A stretch of 13,621 nucleotides of DNA from UBA3495 sp964629875 (GTDB lineage: Bacteria; Chloroflexota; Dehalococcoidia; Lucifugimonadales; UBA3495). The stretch is from assembly GCA_964629875.1 (NCBI GenBank), contig CAZVRK010000033.1, forward strand, positions 1 to 13,621, read 5' to 3'. Shown piece by piece: positions 13,040-13,621 of the stretch. The translations under genes were made by a program, and so were the position numbers. The stretch's first letter is position 1. Each line of letters begins with the position of its first letter. Under the pieces are notes generated by a model. That model worked only from the letters and a program-made list of their open reading frames with translations. It did no database searches and was not told the DNA's origin.

Positions 13040-13480
13040 TTAACCCTCAGATTTTCCTGTTAATGCTCTGATACGATCTCGGCGGACTGCTTTAGTAGGG
13101 ATAGGTAATTTGTATGAAGCTAGTTTAAGAGCTCTCATAGCCTGCTCCTCTGGTACTCCACCAACCTCAAACAATATTTTGCCAGGGCGAACAACGGCTG
13201 CCCAATATTCGTTAGCAGCTTTTCCGCCACCCATTCTCACCTCAGCTGGTTTCTTGCTGACTGGTTTGTCAGGAAACACCCTTATCCACACTTGCCCTCC
13301 GCGCTGAAGGGATCGGGTTATGGCGACACGTGCGGATTCTATTTGGCGGGCCGTAATCCAGTCGGCTTCTAATGCCTTTAATCCGAATTCACCAAAGCTA
13401 ACGCTACTGCCTGTTGTAGCAGTTCCCTTGCGTCTTCCTCGAAATGCTTTTCTAAATTTCGTTCGTTTTGGTTGTAGCAT
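13040..13480 (-). CDS. rplP: 50S ribosomal protein L16
   Basis: L16 lies next to the A site and organises the A-site tRNA pocket. The 146-residue protein starts MLQPKRTKFRKAFRGRRKG, the near-invariant L16 start, which fixes the ATG at 13480 even though its AAGGA is about 15 bases away. Other hallmarks are FGLKALEADWITARQIESARVAITR, FPDKPVSKKPAEVRMGGGK and NEYWAAVVRPGKILFEVGGV. It follows the rpsC stop by 22 bases. It shows nothing unusual. Confidence 0.98.
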   Translation of the reverse strand: MLQPKRTKFRKAFRGRRKGTATTGSSVSFGEFGLKALEADWITARQIESARVAITRSLQRGGQVWIRVFPDKPVSKKPAEVRMGGGKAANEYWAAVVRPGKILFEVGGVPEEQAMRALKLASYKLPIPTKAVRRDRIRALTGKSEG

Positions 13481-13502
13481 TGTTTGTATGCACTATCCTT
13501 TC

Positions 13503-13621
13503 CTAATCAGGTACTTCCGTTGCTAGATCCTCATCTATTATGATGGTATCCTCTTCACCTGTGTCGACACGGACTTCTATAGTGTCTAATTCTTCTTCAA
13601 GAGCTTCTGGTGTCGTTGGCA
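13503..13621 (-). CDS. rpsC: 30S ribosomal protein S3, acidic C-terminal tail (5' part outside window)
   Basis: Only one frame is open from the right edge to a TAG at 13503-13505. It encodes 38 residues beginning PTTPEALEEELDTIEVRVD and ending LATEVPD, strikingly acidic and without recognisable S3 domains. The assignment rests on position: rpsC directly precedes rplP and rpmC in almost all S10 operons. S3 commonly ends in a variable tail after its KH and C-terminal domains, so an acidic end is plausible. The other two frames hit stops within about 35 bases. The gene starts beyond the window. Confidence 0.75.
   Translation of the reverse strand, partial: PTTPEALEEELDTIEVRVDTGEEDTIIIDEDLATEVPD

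Noticed and set aside
1..13621. A novel defence, mobile or biosynthetic system
   Set aside because: Every gene is a recognised housekeeping family in standard order. I found no inverted-repeat-bounded element, CRISPR-like array, tRNA or unexplained gene.

Overview
The window is the 3' two-thirds of a long bacterial ribosomal-protein operon (S10-spc-alpha cluster, continued by an rplQ-truA-rplM-rpsI module). It is all on the minus strand, running from the right edge (rpsC tail) to about 1189. At the left edge it meets a short plus-strand pair convergently: the C-terminus of a phosphohexomutase and a CcdA-type membrane protein.

Order in the direction of transcription (right to left): rpsC' - rplP - rpmC - rpsQ - rplN - rplX - rplE - rpsN - rpsH' - [gap] - 'rplF - rplR - rpsE - rpmD - rplO - secY - adk - map - infA - rpmJ - rpsM - rpsK - rpsD - rpoA' - [gap] - 'rplQ - truA - rplM - rpsI' - [gap]. 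Spacing is very tight. There are 4-nt and 1-nt overlaps (rpsQ/rplN, rplN/rplX), two 14-nt overlaps (rplX/rplE, truA/rplM), and no non-coding stretch above about 45 nt. This fits one polycistronic transcript whose promoter lies beyond the right edge. The products form 30S and 50S subunits, the initiation factor IF1, the RNA polymerase alpha subunit, the SecY translocon, adenylate kinase, methionine aminopeptidase and the tRNA pseudouridine synthase TruA.

Three runs of exactly 100 N (1089-1188, 2886-2985, 10412-10511) look like conventional assembly gaps of unknown length. At two of them the open frame runs through the Ns by chance and joins two different genes: RpoA N-part to L17 C-part, and S8 N-part to L6 C-part. 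At the third, the plus-strand ccdA frame runs into the antisense of rpsI. I annotate the true partial genes separately. rplF and rplQ are therefore not missing; only their 3' ends are visible.

The gene order, zinc-binding forms of S4, S14, L36, L24 and adenylate kinase, and the moderately AT-rich composition suggest a member of Chloroflexota. A marine SAR202/Dehalococcoidia-type draft or single-cell/metagenome assembly is my best guess, but this is an inference from general resemblance. Several ribosomal proteins carry long, low-complexity, mostly acidic tails (S3, S17, L30 C-terminal; L5 N-terminal), which is the most distinctive biological feature here. I found no mobile element, CRISPR array, RNA gene or defence-type system. 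This is an essentially ordinary housekeeping region.
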